Source: Miscanthus floridulus (Eukaryota > Streptophyta > Magnoliopsida > Poales > Poaceae). Taken from it: DNA of 64,000 nucleotides. Within the stretch, counting starts at the first letter, position 1; every line of letters starts with the position of its first letter. The notes beneath the pieces are model-generated. The model had not been told where the DNA came from, searched no databases, and worked only from the letters and a program-made list of their open reading frames with translations. Position numbers and translations under genes: made by a program. Below, piece by piece: positions 1 through 10,850 of the stretch. The stretch spans positions 77,873,739 to 77,937,738 of the forward strand of contig NC_089583.1 of the NCBI RefSeq assembly GCF_019320115.1. The letters are read 5' to 3'.

Positions 1-1740
1 ATAGCGATCGTATTCAATGGTGCCTCCATGATATATGGTCACTAGGTTGTCCATCTAGTTCAAACACATAACGAAACACATGTCCTTTAGTCCAAATTAG
101 ATAATAGATAGTACCTAACAAGTACTTTCTAACTACAAACTAAGTAAATAAGATAATAACTACGTATATATATAGTGTACTCACAAAATAGCTATGTCTA
201 TGTACCTATGTATCCATGTTTCTATCTATCTACATATCTATCTCACTAGATCACTAACTAAATCAACTATCTGAGTCATCACATTAACTAGTAAATAACA
301 AATAATCGAACTACTACATTACAATCAAAGCTAACTAAGCACCTACATTGAATATTCACAATTTTTACCTAGCGCAGTCGGGCGCTGTAGGGCCTGGGGA
401 TGGCCGTCGAGGGCACAAGCATGGCCTGGGATGGCTAGCACGGGCATAGGGCCGGCGCGGCCGTGGGCACGGGGGCGTGGGCTGCCACGGAGGGCGCGGC
501 GTGGTCGGTGCCAGTGTGGCTGAGGGTGTTGGCGGGGATGACCGTCGAGGGTGAGGGCGTGGCCGGGGACGGCTAGCGTGGCAGCGGGCGCGGGGCTGGT
601 GCGGGAGGTGACGGCCGCCGAGGGTGAGTGCATGGGCGCGGTGGTGCGGGCGTGTGGGAGGGGATGGTGCGGCAGCGGTGACGGGCGGTAGAGGTGACAG
701 GCGGTAGAGAGAAAGAAAGGGAGGGCCCATACGTAAGAGAGGGCTTGACGCCAGGATTGTTGGCGCCGAGCTCGGTGCCAAGATCCACGGCGCCAAGCTC
801 GGCGCTAAGAGCAACGGGGCCGAGATGGCTGCCATGTCAGCGTCCGTGCTGCCAATGTGGCCCTGAGCTCAGCACCAACAACGATGGCATCGAGCAGTGT
901 AAGCTCGGCGCCAGCAACGATGGCCCCGAGCTAAGGGTCCAAATTTTGAAATCATACCTCCAAGGGAACATTTGTGAATTTTTTTTCAAAAAAGGGCTAA
1001 AAATAAAAAAAATCAGTGCGGTTGAGGTCACCGGTGGAGGAGTGGCGTGTGGCCAAGCTCGCCAGTAGAGGGGAGAAGGAGGATGAGTGGCGCTTGTCTA
1101 GCTCGCATGCAGGCAGCAAAGGCACCGGTTGTGGATCTACTGGGCATCAGCGCGGTGACACTAGGCACAACATGAAGGTGCGAGTCATGAGCGTGGAGCT
1201 ACGGGGTGAGGGAGACGCGTGTGTGTAGTAGTCCCTAGGGGTTGGGGACGAAAGGATAAGGAGAAGGAAGAAAAAAGAAAAACAAAAAGTAACAAATGGG
1301 CACAATGTCTCTATATTTGATCTTAATTTTTTTAGTATCGTCGAACCAAACAAGTGACATGGATGATCCTGTCCTCTTTAACCACACAAGATGGAACCAT
1401 CCTATCCTTGAAAACTAAGATAGGTCTATCACATCCCACCTTGTCTCTTTAACAAACTCTCCACGTTTCTCACAAGATGTGCTAAAAATTTTAATAGATT
1501 CCACATTCCATAAATTCTAACAAAAATAAAAATTGCTGGTCCTAGAATATTTTTCATAAATAACATATTATGTGTTAGTGATTGCAATGTTTTATTTGTA
1601 CATAATGTTATTTGAGACAATTGAGCAAGTATTTTTTAGGAAATGTGCATGTCTCTTTCTTATTTTAATCATTTGAACAATTTAATCATTTAGTCATATC
1701 TATATGTTAATGTCATTTTCTGATTTGAATTAGTTAATTA
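1..1740. other. Non-coding flank with GC-rich low-complexity block
   Basis: Bases 1-340 and 1240-1740 are AT-rich and I see no gene in them. Bases about 343-930 are strongly GC-rich and repetitive, with recurring GGCGCC/GAGCTC palindromic words and long Pro/Ala/Arg/His-rich frames on both strands. Frames open on both strands at once are what high GC content produces, and none shows a domain or a start context. Bases 940-1010 hold A- and T-runs. The block resembles transposon-internal sequence, and it lies just upstream of the decayed CACTA transposase fragment, so it may be part of that element; I could not find its terminus. Confidence 0.4.
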
Positions 1741-1767
1741 TTATGAGTGGATTTTGTTTTGTAGTTT

Positions 1768-1992
1768 AAGATGGAAGGATTGTGGATGTATATTTTTTCA
1801 AGACCATCATAGCAATTAGAGGTTGCTAGGTCATAGGTTTATTGATGCCGCGAAGAGGCATGCATGCAGAGAGAAGACAAAGCTACATATAATGTTCATG
1901 CATAGACTGCAATAATGTTGTTATATTTGCTGACACGGAACAAATCATTTGTCATTTGGTTTTGTCAAGGTTGCATACAGTGTTTTATTGAT
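1768..1992 (+). pseudogene. TNP2-like CACTA transposase, N-terminal remnant
   Basis: Translation gives a W-M-Y motif near 1783, then, in a shifted frame, an FIDAAKRHAC-like stretch and finally DTEQIICHLV just before the insertion point. This order (WMY, F-I-x-x-A, D/E-x-x-x-HL) is that of TNP2 N termini. At least two frameshifts and several stop codons break the reading frame. The reading resumes after the MULE at 7144. The upstream promoter and 5' exon were not identified. Confidence 0.6.
1984..1992. repeat. Left 9-bp target-site duplication of the MULE
   Basis: TTTATTGAT, identical to 7135-7143 on the other side of the element. Confidence 0.95.
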
Positions 1993-2109
1993 GAGTCTTT
2001 TACTTGTATACCATTAAAAAAGATGGTCTAATCGTCTATATCCCTAAAAAGTTTGATCTATCGTCAATGTCCAAGCTTGAAAAACTTTTCTCTCTCACGC
2101 CATTCTGTC
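1993..2109 (+). repeat. MULE left terminal inverted repeat (117 bp)
   Basis: This sequence matches the reverse complement of 7019-7134 with only a few substitutions and a one-base length difference in an A-run. Homology stops after CATTCTGTC at 2109, which marks the inner edge. Confidence 0.93.
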
Positions 2110-2616
2110 CGCCTTCTGTTTGATTTGCGCCGTTTGGCTGTCCTAATGAGTGGGGTCCGCTATGGCAAATGACCTCAGTTGCCCCTTGCCATTGGAATTA
2201 GAGGTGGAGGCCATGTTGACCGGTATTGACCGCTCTCACTCTCCTCATCTGGGTCGATTCCTCCACTCCCTCCTCTATCCCATCACCAAAACCCAAACCC
2301 TAGCAGCGATTGTGGGCGGTGGTGTTGGGCGACTGGGCATCAGCGGGCTATGGCGGCTGAGGGGAGACAAGAATCCCATCCCTGGTTGCGGTGGGGCATG
2401 GGATAGTGGAGCAAGGGAGGTACCATGGGCAGCCCAGATTGGTGGCACATGGCGGCGAACATGGCGGCGACCGAGCGCCCTTCATGGTTTCGAGACGGGT
2501 GAGTTCCTCTTCTCCTTCGCTTGCTTGTTCGTGGTGATTGTGGAGAGCTAGGGTTGTTGTTGCTTGCTCTTGCTAGTTTGTTTCCCCCTTTATGATTGTT
2601 GTTGTTCATCTGTAGG

Positions 2617-5600
2617 ATGGACCTAATTAGTAGCTACAATCTAGAGTTTCGGATTATTGCTGAAAATATGCGTGGGGGGAAGTGGTATGGCGTGAGTGAA
2701 GTTGTGGATGCTGATCGTGCAAACTACAGAGATGTGGTTGAAGGTATTGTGGATAAGTATCCTGGGCGCTATGGGGATACTTACAGTGTGTTTTACTGGT
2801 GCCATGACACAAAGATGAACATCCCCCTCACCAATGACCATGACTTAGTTGAAATGTTTGCCAAAAATAAAGCTTCCAAGTGTTATTGGATGAGTTTAGC
2901 CTACTATAAACCCAACACTGTGCCTCCTGTCATCCCTTCTTGGGATCTAATTATTGAGCAATCTATTGAACCACCCATCACTCCTTCAATGGCCACTCCT
3001 TCCATTGCCACTCCTTCCATTGCCTGTCCTTCCAATGCACCTCCTAGCATTGCAGAATCAACCTAGACATAGAGCACAAGCATGTGCAGATGATGACATT
3101 CTAGCAAACCCAAACCCAAGAGAATGAGCATATGGGTGTTGATGATGAAGGTTTGTACCTTGACCTTCCACCACCTCCAAAGCCACTAGCAACCAACACC
3201 TCCAGAAGATCAGATCCAAACTACCACCACTGAAAGGTGTCCAAGTCCAAAGCCAGCTGAATCTGAAACTAAGAGTGATAGTCCAAAGCCAGCTGAATCT
3301 AAAACTGAGAGTGATGCTAGTTCAGGGTCTGATGATGAGTTTGATCCTGAAATGGACCCTAATGAGGCAGATGAAATGGTTAAGGACCATGAGCCTGAAC
3401 TACATGGCACCTCTTGAGTATGACAAAAAGAACCCCCCATGTGTGTTAGAAGCATGTATCCAGACATGTTTGAATTTAAGATGGCTTTAGCTACTCATGC
3501 TGCAATAAAAGAGAATCGATATTTCATTCAGAAGAGTGATACAGGAAGGTACCGAGTGTACTACCTCTGGAGGAATGAAGGTTCCCCTTGGAGAATCCAT
3601 GCATCAACCATGAGGGATGATAAAACAATTCAGGTGATTTCCTCTTCTAAGTTCTAATTGGTGCTTCCATTGTTATATATTCAAACTTGGTGTTTTCATT
3701 GATGTTTACATGTTGTTTTCATTGGCAGGTTAAGAAGAATCCATCTATCCATGAATGTCAGAGCCAGAAGAGGACTGGTGTTCCTATAGGCTGCACCAAG
3801 TATTGGGTTTGTGAGAGAGTTATTGACTAGCTGAAAGAAGATGGGACTTTGGGTACTACTGAGTTGATTAAGAAACTCAAGGATCATTTCAAAGTGGAGA
3901 TGCCCTACATGAGAGTGTACTATGGTAAGAACCTTGCTATGGACAAGCTTTATGGGCCATGGGACAAGAGTTTTGACAACCTATACAGATTCAAGGCACA
4001 GATAGAGAGTGAGAGTCCTGGATCAATGGTTGTGATTGATAACCACATAATAAACAACAAGCTCAGGTTCAACAGGCTTTTTTTCAATGAAGGCTTGTGT
4101 TGATGGATTCCTTAGTGGTTGTAGGCCCTATTTGGCAATAGATAGCACTTTCTTGTATGGTAGGTTCAAGGGCCAGTTGTGCATAGCATATGCAATTGAT
4201 GGGCACAACTGGATGTATCCGGTTGCTGTAGGTGTCATAGATTCAGAAACCAATGAGAACTGGGTGTGGTTTATGGAGAGGCTGAAAGAAGCAATAGGCA
4301 CCCCAGATGGTCTCTACATAAGCACAGACTATGGACAGGCAGTGATGCATGGGGTCAGTGAGGTTTTTCTAGAAGCAGAACATAGAGAGTGCATGTACCA
4401 CCTTGTACATAATTTTAAGAAGAGATACAATGGCAAAATTTTTGATGGTCATCTTTGGGTAGCTTCTTATTCTTGGTCTGAGTACTGGTTTGACATCCAT
4501 TATAATGCAATGGCTAAATCCAAACCAGAGGCTATGAAGTATCTGTTATAGACTCACAAGAAGTTGTGGACTAGGAGCCAGTACCTATTTGGCAGCAAGG
4601 TTGACTATGTAACAAACAACTTGGCAGAGTCCTTCAACAAGTGGATAAAGAAAGACAAAGGCAAGCACCTTGATGACTTGCTGGATACTTTTAGGCAGAA
4701 GTTGTTGATTAAATGGAATATGAGGAAAAAAGTTGCAAACAAGTTTGAAGGGAAGATCCTACCTCACATTGTTAAGAAGTTGAGGGAGGATAGCTACAAC
4801 TTAGACATTGATGTCATTACTGAAAGTGATGGAGTTGCAGAAGTATGTGCCAAGGGGAGCAATGACAATGCATTCAGGTTTGTGGTGAACTTAAGATAGA
4901 GGACATGTGTATGCAGAGTGTGGCAAGGGACTGGATTACCTTATAGGCATGCTATTGCCTACATCACCTCAATTCCAGGAGCAAAGCTAGAGGACTATGT
5001 AGATGACTGCTACTCAGTTAAGAAGTTCAGAGCTGCATATGGAGGTGTGATCCCATCCATTCCAGACAAGTCCATGTGGCCCAAAGCCACACATGGATTT
5101 TTTATGCACCCTCTATTGAAGTCCACAGCTGGAAGAAGCAAGAACAGGCACAAAGGAGCACTAGAAGGAGGTAGCAGGAAGAAGATAAAGAGGCATGAGT
5201 GCCCTATATGTCATCAGTTAGGGCACCACTAGTACACCTACAAAAATAGTGATCCAACAAACATAGCTGCAGTGGAACAACAAAGGTAAACATCATGACT
5301 TGTTTCATCAAGCTCTTTCATCACATTGTAATATTGGCTAACTTTTGCTTCATGTTGCCTACAGGGGTCTCCCAAAGAAGAGGCAGAAGAAAGCAGCTTT
5401 AGCCAACACAGAGACAAGCATTGTTGTTGCTAGACAACCTGTTGGGATGGTTTACCCACCAAATGAGGCTATGGATAATGCAGTACCCTAGAAAAGGAAG
5501 AGGAAGACTTCATCTGCATCAAGTGTCAAGAAAAGCAAGGCCTCATCTACAAGTGCATCAGCTTCAACTGGCAGGTATGGTTGTATGCATCTTTTTCATT

Positions 5601-5856
5601 TCATCTTTTCATTTCATTGGTACTACTTTGTGACTGTTTGTTTACTTCATGAAGATCTGGAACTGGATCCAATGAACTTGTGCATCAGCTTACACCACTG
5701 AAGGAGCAGGAGTCTGTCCAGGTTGCTAGTCCTCCAAGGAAGAAAATTGTTGTCAAGAAGAAGCTTACACCAAGGAAGGATGTATGCTGGGTTGCAGCTG
5801 ACTCTTCCAGCCCAGCTACAAATACCAGAGGCAAGAAGAACCTACAGCTTGGTTAA
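2617..5856 (+). pseudogene. MuDR-type (MULE) transposase, broken
   Basis: A DDE transposase of the Mutator superfamily. A 5' leader with a GTGAGT donor near 2499 is followed by an acceptor at 2615, placing the start codon at 2617. Order: a PB1-like N-terminal region (2617-2920), a Pro/Ser/Thr-rich linker, a MuDR DNA-binding region (3480-3840), the MULE DDE core (first Asp in LAIDSTFLYG near 4140, second Asp in ISTDYG near 4325, then a H-x-E-C-x-x-H-L segment), a SWIM zinc finger (4900-4960) and a zinc knuckle (5195-5230). Three further introns fit GT-AG rules: about 3633-3728, 5286-5364 and 5574-5652. In-frame TAG stops fall where the family has Trp or Gln (3063, near 3828, 4549, 4897, 5230), there is a frameshift near 4080, and the SWIM Cys is replaced by Tyr. 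It is not functional. The basic Lys-rich C-terminal tail ends at 5854-5856. Confidence 0.88.
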
Positions 5857-6265
5857 AGTACAGGTGACTCCTCAGTGGCCTTTTGCTTGGTAAACCTGAG
5901 AACATGTTGGTGATGAAAACTTGTCTTTTTGTGGGATGAAAACTTGTTGGAAAACTTGGTTAAAGCACAGGTTTTTGCTTTGTTGAAAACCTAAGACAAT
6001 GTTTGTGATATGATGATTTCCTATGATGTAATGTTGGTGAAATGAATTGAACTGAACAATGTTGGTGATGATTTCCTGTGATGTTATGTAATGTTTGGAC
6101 AAGTTAATGCTAGTGTCATCCAGTTTGGACTAATTTGATGTTGTTGATGTCATTTTGGTTCATGGTTAAGCATTGTTGTGGTCTAAAATGCCATTGCAAC
6201 CTTTATTCATTGATTGTTCATCCATACATGCATAAACATACAATGGCAAACACACACACACACAC
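5857..6265. other. Convergent intergenic spacer inside the MULE
   Basis: Non-coding spacer between the 3' ends of the two convergent MULE genes. It contains short direct repeats built on GATGATTTCCTGTGATGT-like words (about 5990-6110) and a CA dinucleotide run at 6250-6265. Confidence 0.6.
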
Positions 6266-6801
6266 CTATTTCTTCATTATTGCATACATGGCAAGAAATA
6301 TTGCAAGATAGACTAGCTTCTCAATCCATTTAAGCTGCTGCATAACCCCATCTGCCCTGTCTTGAACTCCACCTCTGCCAGCAGCCTAGAAAGCTTCATT
6401 CATGTTGGCCACTTGAGCTGAAGCTGCTATAGGTGCTGCTGCCACTACCTGCATAGCCACTGGATCCATTGCCTATATAGGCAAAGGAGTAGCATAGCCA
6501 ACCTGTGATGGAGTGACTTCCATCTTATCCTCCCACCTCTAGAATTGGCACCCACCAGCCTGAGCACCAGATTATTAGAAGAGCGCTCTTATTAGAACCA
6601 CGAGCACAGATTAGAAGAACAAGAGCATAGCATAAACAAAGAAGAGAGACAAACCGAGAAGTAGGGACACTTGTGGAAGACACGACTGGTGTTCTTCTCT
6701 GTCCTCGCGGTGAAGCGATTGGCCAGCACTCTACAGTTGGGGCAAAAAACGCACCTAGTGAGCCGCCTCTCATAAGAGCTTAAACCTTCAGACATGGCCA
6801 T
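6266..6801 (-). pseudogene. GRF-type zinc-finger small protein carried by the MULE, broken
   Basis: On the minus strand, ATG at 6801 opens a frame with a GRF zinc-finger signature: C-P-x-C, then RTEKNTSRVFHKCPYF (GRF fingers have C-x-x-C ... T-x-x-N-x-G-R-x-F-x-x-C). A GT donor follows, and after an intron of roughly 95 bases (about 6560-6656) an AG acceptor joins to GGCQF and RWEDK, the last part of a GRF domain. The C terminus reads LKWIEKLVYLAIFLAMYAIM, a short hydrophobic segment, before the stop at 6266-6268. The second exon holds three in-frame TAG codons, the first between CQF and RWED. GRF fingers bind single-stranded nucleic acid in some DNA-repair proteins; the role in a transposon is unknown. 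Its 5' end faces the right TIR, suggesting that the TIR drove it. Confidence 0.68.
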
Positions 6802-7018
6802 GGAGAGGAGAGGGATTGAGTAGACAGAGAGGTGAGTGGGAATGAAAGGAAGGGGGTGGCTATATATAGAGCAGGGCAAGTTGGCGCCAAGGCCAACCTT
6901 GTTGGCACCAAAAGCCATCAGGTTGTCGCCCAGCAGGCAGTGGCACATGAGAAACAAAAGTTCCAGGGGCATTCAAGTCCTTTGCCACCCATATTTCACA
7001 CTGTTAGTGCTGCAAATA

Positions 7019-7134
7019 GACAGAATGGCGTGAGAGAGAAAAGTTTTTCGAGCTTGGACAATGACGATAGATTGAACTTTTTAGGGACATAGACGATTAG
7101 ACCATCTTTTTAATGGCATACAAGTAAAAGACTC
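7019..7134 (-). repeat. MULE right terminal inverted repeat (116 bp)
   Basis: Reverse-complement partner of 1993-2109. It ends with ...AAAAGACTC at 7134, directly followed by the TTTATTGAT duplication. Confidence 0.93.
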
Positions 7135-7143
7135 TTTATTGAT
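7135..7143. repeat. Right 9-bp target-site duplication of the MULE
   Basis: TTTATTGAT, identical to 1984-1992. Confidence 0.95.
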
Positions 7144-8441
7144 TTGGACCAAACATGGGAAGGGCAATTCTACATCTTATGCATTTGGCAACCCAATCAG
7201 CACACTATTGAGGGACCAAATATGGATTCCGAGAAACCAAATATGGCTTCCAAGGGACAACATTACTGTCCACAAATAGATCATATTATGTTGAATGTCG
7301 CTGATGATTTCATTAGCGGCGAAGGTGGTGACGTAGAGGATGATTACCATGTCGATGAGAACAAACAAGTGGAATTCTTCACGGCATTACTGAAGCATTG
7401 TCCAGAGCCCACAATATTCCTTGCGAAAGGTATGGAGGCCTTGAGGACTATAGCAAAGGAGCCTTTGTATGAAGAGTCTAAGGGTTGTATCAAAGAGTAC
7501 ACAATATTGTGATTTGTTCTTCAGTTATTGATGCTGAAAGCTCAATACGGTTGGTCTAATGCTACCCTCAACAAGTTGTTGTGTCTTCTAGCAAACCTCC
7601 TTCTGGATGAGAACAAAATGCATGCTAATACCTACCATGCGAAGAAGCTTATTATTCCACTAACTATGGGTGTTAAAAAAATTCACACGTGTAGGAATGA
7701 TTGTATCATATACTACATTAAGGATTATGAAGACTTATAGAGTTGCCCAAATTATAGTGCTAGTAGGTACAAGACTAATAAAGATTGTCAGGAGGAAGAT
7801 AATGGAGCCTATGTTTCAAATTAAAATGGGTGAAATGAAAGAACAAGGAGAGTTCAAAACACACTTACCCCGAAGAAGAAGTTGTCTCTTACGCGTAGAG
7901 ATGGATTCATGCTTTGGTGATGTGGTACCTCCCCATGATTGATTACTTGAGGTTTTTGTTCACAAGCCCTAAGAATGACAAACTTATGTGTTGGCATGCT
8001 TCTGATGAGTGCAAGAAAGATAATGGAAAGCTTCGACATCCAGCCAATGTCCAGTAGTGGAAAATTTTAAATGACACATACTCGGAATTTGCTAAAGAAT
8101 CGACGAATGTAATGTTTGCTTTGAGTGCTAATAGGATGAATCCTTTTCACGATAGGAGAAGCAAGCACAACATATGGTTAGTAATCCTGATGATCTACAA
8201 CCTTCCTTCATAGTTGTGTCAAAACCGAAAGTACCTTTTGCTAACCATTCTTATATCTGGATCTACACAATCTTATATAGTGTCGATATGGATGTATTTT
8301 TTGGAGTCTTTGATGGAAGACATAAAAAACTATGGGAAGAGAAGGTCAAAATGTGGGACAAGTTCCCAAAGTAGCACCACACTAAGAGCAATTATTTTTG
8401 TTACCATCAATGATTGTACGTGGCTTTCTTTTTATTGTTAG
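7144..8441 (+). pseudogene. TNP2-like CACTA transposase, middle remnant
   Basis: Continues the TNP2 remnant of 1768-1992. Recognisable family segments in order: an acidic linker followed by FFTALLKHC (7370-7400), LKAQYGWSNATLN (7530), ANTYHAKKLI and the K-I-H-T-C-x-N-D-C-I-x-Y zinc-like segment (7630-7710), then in other frames LMCWHASDE with LRHPA (7985-8045), FALSANRMNPF (8118) and a YNLPS segment (8195). TNP2 proteins normally run several hundred residues further, so the catalytic C-terminal half and DUF4218/DUF4216 regions are missing. Multiple frameshifts and stops make it inactive. Confidence 0.75.
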
Positions 8442-9862
8442 ACCAATCCAAAGGTAAGGCTAGATGTGTAGTATGCCTAAATGGAACATCTTTCCATTTT
8501 TGTTACCAACAATGACCACCTGAAATCGAGTGGATTTGAGCATTCGATGAACCAAACCAAACAACCATAAGCATTTAGACAATTTTGAGTGCCAAGACAT
8601 CTCTATTCATGTGAAACCTTAATTCCTAAGCATAGAAAAATAGAACTTGGCACCAAGTGATAAGGGAGAGATGAAACTCATCATATATGGGAGGAGTGTC
8701 CCCAAATTTCCTTAGTCTTGGTGCCATTGTCAACATTTGTTGTGCCTGATTCTTCATCACCCCACAGGTGTATGTGATGCTACCATCTAGACATGTCGTC
8801 ACCCTAGCAGGGATGCTTTATCACCATACACTACAGATGCATTGCCGCACCCTCGTGGCCCCAACTATCGTTGTTGGACCGCTAGAGTCACGACTCCTAT
8901 CATCTCCTATGCCATGGCGAACAGAAAGAACAAGACGACAACGCACCGAGGACACACCGAATTGGGACTAAGAAAGGACAAAGAAAAGGATAATAGTTTT
9001 CTTTACATATTCTGTTTCCCATTCCCAACTGCACAAACCAAGTGCATTCTACGTGAATCCATTCCACGTTGGCACTATAGGGTCCGTTTAGTAGAGCTTC
9101 TTCTGCTCCAGACTCTCTGTCGAAGTTGATTCTTTGGGATAAGTGATTCTCTGGTTGATAATGTTTTTCTATGATCATAGAGAAATATTATCAACCAGAG
9201 AATTACTTATGATCCATTATGTGTGTGTGGAGTGGATCATAAGATCCTACTTATTTTAGCTCCGATCCTGGTAGTTTATTTTAGACAATCACTTTATAAA
9301 ATCAGCATAAAATCACTTCTCAATAAAAGAAATCTTGTTTGCCAAACAACTTTTTTTGGTGAACCTAGATGATACTACGGGTACTCCTGAAATATAACGG
9401 ATTTAAGTTTGTCCTAAGTCAATCAAACTATGTTAAATTTGACAAAATTTATAGAGGAGTATTAACATCGACCACATTAAAGAGGTACATGAAAAATGGG
9501 TTTTGCTACGGTATTCTAAATGACTGTAGACCATCAATATGGATGGCTATAATCACATAGGTAATAGGAAAAAAATATATTTTTTATTTAAGAAATAGAA
9601 AGGTAAACTAAATTTAAGTAAAATATCTATAAATTAGATCTAACATGCATGCAAACATGCAAACACATATGGATGGTTCTCAACAAAATATGTAACATTT
9701 TTTAATTAATTGATCTATGCCGATGGTTCCAAACATAACATATAACGTTTTTTAATTCATTGATCTACGTGGAGTTGTAATTTATCCCATGATGCTGAAC
9801 TTAAGTTGTATTTTTTTTCTTGAATGTGATAAATACAGAGGTGTATTTTAGTTATTTATTTA
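8442..9862. other. Non-coding region with fold-back and Stowaway-like debris
   Basis: No gene seen. Holds a near-perfect palindrome at 9141-9208 (listed separately) and, at about 9370-9470, sequence resembling one end of a Stowaway MITE (GGATTTAAGTTTGTCC, then TTTGACAAAATTTATAGAGG). The rest is AT-rich. Confidence 0.5.
9141..9208. repeat. 34-bp arm palindrome (fold-back element core)
   Basis: Bases 9141-9174 and 9175-9208 are reverse complements with three mismatches and no spacer. The surrounding sequence (GGGTCCGTTTAGTAGAGC near 9080, TTGCCAAACAAC near 9335) has the GTTTGG/CCAAAC character of Tourist or hAT MITE ends, so it is probably the centre of an old fold-back MITE. Confidence 0.7.
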
Positions 9863-10163
9863 CATTACATAGAAAAAGGTTTTTAGGGGCGGCTGGTATC
9901 GATTTGTAGGGGCGGTTTTGCTAGCCGCCCCTATGAAAGGGTGGCTAAAAATCACTGATTTGTAGGGGCGGCTGGTGTTATCAGCCACCCCTATAAATTC
10001 GATTTGTACGGGCGGCTGGATATTGAGCCGTCCCTATAAATCAATTTTCAGAAACGAAAAAAGGGGTAAAAAAATAGCAAATTTTTTTTAACCGAGGCCC
10101 CCACCGGTAGCCACACACATCCTCACTCTATGGTTGCAGCATTTTTTTTACGATTTTTGCACA

Positions 10164-10235
10164 CTTTGCATCGGCCAGGATTCGAACCGGCGACCTCTCT
10201 CTCGCACACCATCTCCTCTACTACTACACCTCACA
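10164..10235 (-). other. tRNA-like block inside the CACTA element
   Basis: On the minus strand the sequence ends with a perfect RNA polymerase III B-box (GGTTCGAATCC) preceded by an A-box-like stretch (TAGTAGTAGAGG). The acceptor stem does not pair, so it is not a functional tRNA gene; it looks like a tRNA-derived relic. Similar blocks occur in the 14.5-kb CACTA. Confidence 0.45.
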
Positions 10236-10309
10236 TTCACTTGTGTCCACAATCCATTTTGATTTCCCATGTATTATACAAAACTGAGCATAAATTGATT
10301 GTTTGAGGC

Positions 10310-10850
10310 CCTAAACTAATTCAAATGAAAAAGTTGTCAACTATAAAGTTTTATAACTTTTCGAGATTTACAACTTTTATTTTGGTAGTTTCTCAATCTG
10401 AGGTCACTTATAAAATTTGAATTTCAAATAATAGAAATTCGAACGTAGTTTGGCATGACAAGATGGTTTCAAATGAGAAAGTTATCAACTACAAAGTTTC
10501 ATAACTTATCGAGATCTACAACTTTCATTTTTACTGTTTGTCCATCCGAGGTCGTTTAAAAATTTCAAATTTCAAATTTTTAGAAATTCAAACATAGTTT
10601 TTCTTGATAAGATGATTTCAACTGAAAAAGTTATCAACTACAAAGTTTCATAACTTTTCGAGATCTACAACTTTTATTTTGGTTGTTTCTCCATCCGAGG
10701 TCGTTTATAAAATTTAAATTTTAAATTTGAGAAATTCAAACGTAATTTTTCTTGACAAGATGATTTCAAATTAAAAAGTTGTCAACTATAGAGTTTCATA
10801 ACTTTCCGAGATCTACAACTTCTATTTTGATCATTTATTCATCTGATATA
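10310..10850 (+). repeat. 148-bp tandem repeats, four copies
   Basis: Units starting near 10327, 10474, 10623 and 10773 share AGTT(A/G)TCAACTA(C/T)AAAG, CGAGATCTACAACTT and CATCCGAGGTCG words, spaced 147-150 bp. A fifth, isolated copy lies at about 11525-11640. Non-coding. The copies differ at many sites, so the array is old. Confidence 0.8.

Larger units (their letters stand above)
1993..7134 (+). mobile_element. Mutator-like transposable element (MULE), 5142 bp
   Basis: The element has long terminal inverted repeats (1993-2109 and 7019-7134), both starting GAGTCTTTTACTTGTAT when read inward. It is flanked by a perfect 9-bp target duplication, TTTATTGAT, at 1984-1992 and 7135-7143. A 9-bp duplication with TIRs over 100 bp is diagnostic of Mutator elements. 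Inside are a decayed MuDR-type transposase gene on + (2617-5856) and a GRF zinc-finger gene on - (6266-6801). Each gene reads inward from one TIR, so the TIRs probably act as promoters, as in maize MuDR (inference). Both genes carry stop codons, so the copy is not autonomous. It sits inside a CACTA transposase gene. Confidence 0.95.
1768..8441 (+). mobile_element. Decayed CACTA (En/Spm) element, interrupted by a MULE
   Basis: Two pieces of one CACTA-type transposase gene flank the Mutator-like element at 1993-7134: an N-terminal piece at 1768-1992 and a longer piece from 7144. With the insertion and one copy of the target duplication left out, the flanks read through in one frame into the W-T-K-H-G motif that TNP2 proteins carry near their N terminus. 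The CACTA is therefore older than the MULE. No CACTA termini or subterminal repeats were recognised on either side, so the limits given are only those of the recognisable coding remnant. Confidence 0.7.

Noticed and set aside
343..1068. Overlapping Pro/Ala/Arg-rich frames on both strands
   Set aside because: Open frames on both strands in a GC-rich repeat; no domain, no splice or start evidence.
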